A program made the translations under genes and the position numbers. The notes under the pieces are model-generated. The model saw only the letters and a list, made by a program, of their open reading frames with translations. It was not told the DNA's origin and did no database searches. From Spirochaeta sp. (GTDB lineage: Bacteria; Spirochaetota; Spirochaetia; DSM-27196; Alkalispirochaetaceae): a stretch of 41,885 nt of DNA. The stretch spans positions 1 through 41,885 of the forward strand of contig SLRR01000007.1 of NCBI GenBank assembly GCA_007130865.1, written 5' to 3'. Positions 38,530 to 41,885 of the stretch are shown in pieces; positions within the stretch are counted from its first letter, which is position 1; the number at the start of each line of letters is the position of its first letter.

Positions 38530-40317
38530 TTATTCGTCATGCTCCAGCATACCTTCGGCTCTGAGAATCCGGTAGAAACAGCGGCGTCGGTGCTCCCCGC
38601 TCTCGGACCGTGTATGACAGACGCCGGGTCCGTTCATGCGAACGCGGTATACCAGCGCATCCTGATCACAGTCGACGCGTATTTCCTCCACCATCAGTGT
38701 ATCACCGGAGGTTTCTCCCTTGGTCCAGAGCACGCCGCGACCGGTGCTCCAGAACGTGGCCAGCCGCTTCTCACGGGTCATCCGCAGTGCTTCGACGTTC
38801 GCGTACGCCAGCATCAGGACGTCACCGGTCTCCACGTCCTGAACAACCACCGGGAGTACCCCTCCGCGCTTTTCGAACTGAGGCAGAAATACGCGGCCCT
38901 CTTCTATAACAGCGGTGATCACCGGTTCGCCCCCGATATCGCGGCGAAACACCATGCCGTCAAACGAAATCTGCAATAGCCTCGCGTACGCCCGGATCCG
39001 CGCGTCCCGCAGCGTCGCCCCCATGGCGGACACCGACAAAACGCGTCCTCCGTTTGCAAGAAACGTGATCGAATCCCCGGAATTCTTTTCCTCCACGGCG
39101 CAGTAGAATACCTGAGCAGTTTCGATCTGATCGTTCTGGACGCTTGGACCAAACGGTACTGTCGGAACCGCTTTTTCAGGTGCGTCCGACGCCGAAGAAA
39201 CGACCGGCGCTTCAAGAGCCACACCCGCGCGGTCGGTTATCGTCTGCCCCCGCGTATAGGGTCCCGGGTAGCCGGTGATCGCCGCCACTACGGTACACGC
39301 GGCACCGTCGGCTACGGAGAACGACGCCTCCTCCACCGCTGGGAGCAGCCGACCGCGGGCGAGCCCCCGCAGGAGCACGGCAAAATCACCACGAATCAAC
39401 GATACCAGCGCTTGCGTTTCCGGGTCACCGAAGCGGACTTTATACCCCAGCAGCTGGGGACCGGACTCGGAGAGTAGCAGTATCAGGTGGATCACCCCGC
39501 GATATCCAATACCACTTTCCCCGGTGAGGTCCGCCAGCGCACGCACCGTGGGTTTCACGATCGTATTCTCGATTTGTTTGAGTGTATCCGGGGACGCTTC
39601 CGGGTTCGGTACAATCGCCCCCATTCCGAGCGTATTCGGGCCGGTTCCGCCTTCCCCTATCTGCGTATGGTCAAGTGCGGTTGGAAGCATGACGTAACCG
39701 GATTCGTCCACGAGCACGGTGAGAGATACCTCCGTCCCCGGTACGTGGCGTTCGATCACGACTCGATCGCCGGCTGCTCCGAACCGGCGTTGTCGAAGAG
39801 CACCGTCGATCGCCAGCTCCGCGCTTTCCCTCGTATGGCAGAGAACTACACCGGTACCCGAGGCGAGACCATCGGCTTTTACCATGACCGGTGTGTCGAA
39901 CTCCTCCACTGCCGCGATCGCCGCGTCGGGGTCGTCACACGTTCGATACTCCGGTGTCGGAATTCCGTATCGCTCCATAACCTCTTTGGCGGCGGTTTTA
40001 CTGCACCCGATCTCCGCGGCGGCACGCGGCGGCCCTACCACGTCGAAACCGTCCGACCTGAGGCTGTCCGCAATGCCGTCGAGGAGTGGTTCCGCCGGCC
40101 CAACCACGATCAGGTCCGGCTGGTGCGTTCGGGCAATATCCCGAACCGTATCGATCTCATAGGAGCTACCGCGGACCGAACATTTCGCTACCCGTTCGAT
40201 TCCAGGATTTCCCGGTACGACGAGGATCGAGGACACGCTTTTGCTGCGGGAGAGGAGCCACGCCAAGGCGTGCTCCCGACCCCCGGAGCCGACTATCAAG
40301 ACGTTCATTCGCTTCAT
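38530..40317 (-). CDS. purD: PurD-HisI fusion: GAR-synthetase-like domain plus phosphoribosyl-AMP cyclohydrolase
   Basis: Product of 595 residues from ATG 40317 (40308 and 40329 also possible). Residues 1 to about 465 align with PurD, phosphoribosylamine-glycine ligase: VGSGGREHALAWLL, GPPRAAAEIGCSKTAAKEVM, VMVKADGLASGTGVV, TGPNTLGMGA, VRFGDPETQ, ANGGRVLSV, FRRDIG. From about 475 to the end a HisI domain follows: GGVLPVVVQDVETGDVLMLA, FWSTGRGVLWTKGETSG, VDCDQDALVYRV and CHT...RRRCFYR, with all three zinc cysteines and the Asp triad kept and a few extra residues between the last two cysteines. In the PurD part, usual residues are changed: GKGV is GTGV, QDHKR is LDHTQ, and the Mg-binding EFN before RFGDPETQ is GYK. 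purB lies 38 bp upstream on the same strand. Confidence 0.85.
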   Translation of the reverse strand: MKRMNVLIVGSGGREHALAWLLSRSKSVSSILVVPGNPGIERVAKCSVRGSSYEIDTVRDIARTHQPDLIVVGPAEPLLDGIADSLRSDGFDVVGPPRAAAEIGCSKTAAKEVMERYGIPTPEYRTCDDPDAAIAAVEEFDTPVMVKADGLASGTGVVLCHTRESAELAIDGALRQRRFGAAGDRVVIERHVPGTEVSLTVLVDESGYVMLPTALDHTQIGEGGTGPNTLGMGAIVPNPEASPDTLKQIENTIVKPTVRALADLTGESGIGYRGVIHLILLLSESGPQLLGYKVRFGDPETQALVSLIRGDFAVLLRGLARGRLLPAVEEASFSVADGAACTVVAAITGYPGPYTRGQTITDRAGVALEAPVVSSASDAPEKAVPTVPFGPSVQNDQIETAQVFYCAVEEKNSGDSITFLANGGRVLSVSAMGATLRDARIRAYARLLQISFDGMVFRRDIGGEPVITAVIEEGRVFLPQFEKRGGVLPVVVQDVETGDVLMLAYANVEALRMTREKRLATFWSTGRGVLWTKGETSGDTLMVEEIRVDCDQDALVYRVRMNGPGVCHTRSESGEHRRRCFYRILRAEGMLEHDE

Positions 40318-40355
40318 TCCGCCGATCATTGTACCGCAGATCTGTCGCGCGCCGG

Positions 40356-41780
40356 TTACTTTTCCGACAATTTTCGACGGTGAAAGTCGCAGATCTTTCG
40401 TGTGCGCTCCGCGGCGCGCCCGGCGTACCTACGGGGATCCGAGAAAAAGTACTCCGGGTCAGCGCCGGTGAGGCGACGATAGGTGGCGGTCACCGTGTCC
40501 CAAAGCTCGTGATCTTCCCGGGCGAGTTCCAGAACCGTCCGATCTCGCTCCTCCGCTTCCAGCGTCAGACGGCGCACTCGTTCGTGAGCATCCGCGACAC
40601 CACCGGCCGCGAGGAGAATGTACAACGGTTCGGCCACAATGCGCCGTGATCCGTCGGCGAGGTTTCTCTCGATACCCTCACGATCCACGCGCAGCCGCTC
40701 CACGATCGAACGCATTCGTTCCGCAGCGGCCACGAATCCCGCGATGTATTCCACGACAAACCTCCCGGAGGCGGAGTTTGAGAGATCTCGCTGGTGTTCG
40801 GAAATCTGATCCATGAACCACGTCATCGCCCGGGGAGCAAACGCTTTCCACAGGCTTTTAACGTGTTCGGCGTTCCAGGGGTTGCGTTTATGGGGCATCG
40901 TGGACGACCCCACCTGTCCTGCTGCGAAGTACTCGGAAAACTCTCCGATCTCCGATCGCTGCAGATGCCGCAAGTCGTCGGCAAGGTTCGCGATCACACC
41001 GAACGCGACGTTCATCTCCAGCAATAGTCGTAATAACGGTTCCGGGCTCACAATCTGGGTGGCGTGTTCGCCGGGTCTGAGACCAAGTTCGTCCAGCACC
41101 TGTCGCTCCAGTTCTTCCGGGTCCGGATGAAGGACACTGGTAGCGTTGTACGCACCGACCGCACCGGCAAGTTTGCCCCGGAGACCATCCGCTGCAGCGG
41201 TTATCCGCGGAATGCTGTCGCCCAGACGCGCTACGTATTCCGCCAGGGCAAACCCAACCGTTATCGGCACCGCGTACTGACCGTGGGTCCGCCCGATAGA
41301 TACGGTATCAGCCTCGCGTTCTGTCAGCTCGATAAGGTGCTCCTGGAGTTTCTTCAGGAGCGGAACCACGACATGGTGGGACACATCGCGGTAGCGCATG
41401 GACGCGGCGGTATCCAGGATATCCACCGAGGTGGCACCGAGATGCACCAGATGCCTTACACCTTCCGGCAAATACCGCTGTACCACGTTCACCACGGCCC
41501 TGACGTTATGACGCGTCGTCTCTTCCTCCCGGTACACTTCCTCCACGGGAACGCGGCCCGGGAGCGCCTCTACCTCCTGAAGCAGCTCCACCCGGCGAGA
41601 ATCGTCCGGCAGCAGGTGCCGGACCAGGTGTTTCAACAGCACTGCCTCCACGTGCACATACTGACGAACCGCCGCTTCCTCGCTTAAAAGATCCGCAAGG
41701 CGTTCAAACAGAGGCTGATTCGCGAGATAATACCGGTGGTCCAAAGGGGAGAGGTTTCTGAATAGGTTTTCCCTAGGCAT
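40356..41780 (-). CDS. purB: Adenylosuccinate lyase
   Basis: Product of 474 residues of the fumarase/aspartase superfamily. It splits SAICAR and adenylosuccinate in purine synthesis. Marks: LSPLDHRYY at the start, HLGATSVDILDTA, catalytic-base region IGRTHGQYAVPITVGFALA, and the signature GSSTMPHKRNPWNAE with the catalytic Ser loop. The N-terminus and 'LDHRYY' fit the longer bacterial/eukaryotic type. ATG 41780 is preferred to 41804, because a -10 box lies 5 nt before it and downstream of the longer start. It is followed on the same strand by the PurD-HisI fusion after 38 bp, so both are probably one operon. Confidence 0.94.
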   Translation of the reverse strand: MPRENLFRNLSPLDHRYYLANQPLFERLADLLSEEAAVRQYVHVEAVLLKHLVRHLLPDDSRRVELLQEVEALPGRVPVEEVYREEETTRHNVRAVVNVVQRYLPEGVRHLVHLGATSVDILDTAASMRYRDVSHHVVVPLLKKLQEHLIELTEREADTVSIGRTHGQYAVPITVGFALAEYVARLGDSIPRITAAADGLRGKLAGAVGAYNATSVLHPDPEELERQVLDELGLRPGEHATQIVSPEPLLRLLLEMNVAFGVIANLADDLRHLQRSEIGEFSEYFAAGQVGSSTMPHKRNPWNAEHVKSLWKAFAPRAMTWFMDQISEHQRDLSNSASGRFVVEYIAGFVAAAERMRSIVERLRVDREGIERNLADGSRRIVAEPLYILLAAGGVADAHERVRRLTLEAEERDRTVLELAREDHELWDTVTATYRRLTGADPEYFFSDPRRYAGRAAERTRKICDFHRRKLSEK

Positions 41781-41785
41781 GGGGT

Positions 41786-41815
41786 ATGATGCAAAGAACC
41801 TCATCGATTTGTAAA
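41786..41815 (-). promoter_or_regulatory. Promoter of the purB-purD/hisI operon
   Basis: Minus strand: TTTACA (41810-41815), 18 bp, CATCAT (41786-41791), then 5 nt to the ATG at 41780. Fits the leaderless layout. No room for a purine riboswitch between promoter and start. Confidence 0.4.
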
Positions 41816-41833
41816 CCCCGAAGTATTCACCAC

Positions 41834-41872
41834 CCTGTTGATTTCCGACTTGTCCGGTCTGAAATCAGCAGG
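41834..41872. other. Inverted repeat at the window edge
   Basis: CCTGTTGATTTC (41834-41845) and GAAATCAGCAGG (41861-41872) pair at 11 of 12 positions around a 15-nt loop. The right arm runs into AGGAGGA, a good Shine-Dalgarno sequence for a rightward gene that would begin just outside the window. It could be a translation-control hairpin or a terminator; the next gene is not visible. Confidence 0.4.
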
Positions 41873-41885
41873 AGGATTCCGCCCT

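Noticed and set aside
38530-38868. A separate hisI gene behind purD
   Set aside because: There is no stop codon or start signal between the two domains; one frame runs through.
32368-41845. Shared CCTGTTGAT at 32369-32377 and 41834-41842 as a dispersed repeat
   Set aside because: Nine bases are close to chance expectation in a window of this size and the surroundings differ.

Overview
The window is GC-rich bacterial chromosome, densely coded on both strands, with no rRNA, tRNA, CRISPR array, integrase or intact insertion sequence that I can see. Gene content suggests a free-living spirochaete of the high-GC Spirochaeta/Alkalispirochaeta type. The pointers are a CheX/CheY pair beside a membrane CheA-like kinase, HTH-receiver and receiver-PAS-HisKA_2 hybrid proteins, phosphatidylcholine synthase, and a TAXI-TRAP binding protein whose mature N-terminus is Gly-Gly-Arg-Glu. 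This placement is inference from families; no marker gene is present to prove it.

Layout. 1-1501: remnant of a universal-stress-type gene, then a minimal twin-arginine translocase (tatA, tatC). 1590-7940: an arsenic island with an ArsR-ArsC fusion, arsC, a pair of half-size permeases, a full-size permease, a small thioredoxin, two more ArsR repressors and an ACR3 arsenite pump. 8008-11730: a response regulator, a histidine kinase and a small alarmone synthetase joined by 4-bp overlaps, followed by a secreted repeat protein. 11833-18439: ThiF-type adenylyltransferase, an HTH-receiver protein behind phased repeats, a coupled CheA-like/CheX/CheY operon read leftwards, and a broken AsmA-like/GT51 transglycosylase gene. 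18487-28718: FAD-linked oxidase, nitroreductase, ilvD, pcs, a receiver-PAS-kinase, a membrane protein, HAD phosphatase plus GNAT pair, DEAD-box helicase. 28881-32354: TAXI-TRAP transporter operon with a DUF1850 gene. 32512-35277: zinc/manganese ABC transporter operon. 35509-41780: a degenerate receiver-PAS-PAS-kinase, HD phosphohydrolase, small secreted protein, a PurD-HisI fusion and purB.

Two things stand out. First, many genes that begin a transcription unit share one promoter layout: a -35 box, a spacer of 17-18 bp, and a -10 box ending only 5-10 nt before the start codon, with no Shine-Dalgarno site. This predicts leaderless or near-leaderless mRNAs as a common mode here, while downstream genes in operons use Shine-Dalgarno sites or ATGA overlaps. 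Second, the purD gene carries a full HisI domain at its C-terminus, while its PurD part has lost residues normally invariant in the ATP-grasp active site.

How the genes work together. The arsenic genes make a full pathway: arsenate reduction (two ArsC units), arsenite sensing (three ArsR units) and export (ACR3 and permeases). Several signalling units (two-component system with alarmone synthetase, CheA-like/CheX/CheY, three receiver-containing hybrids) point to a lifestyle with heavy environmental sensing. All functional statements rest on reading motifs by eye; no database search was run.
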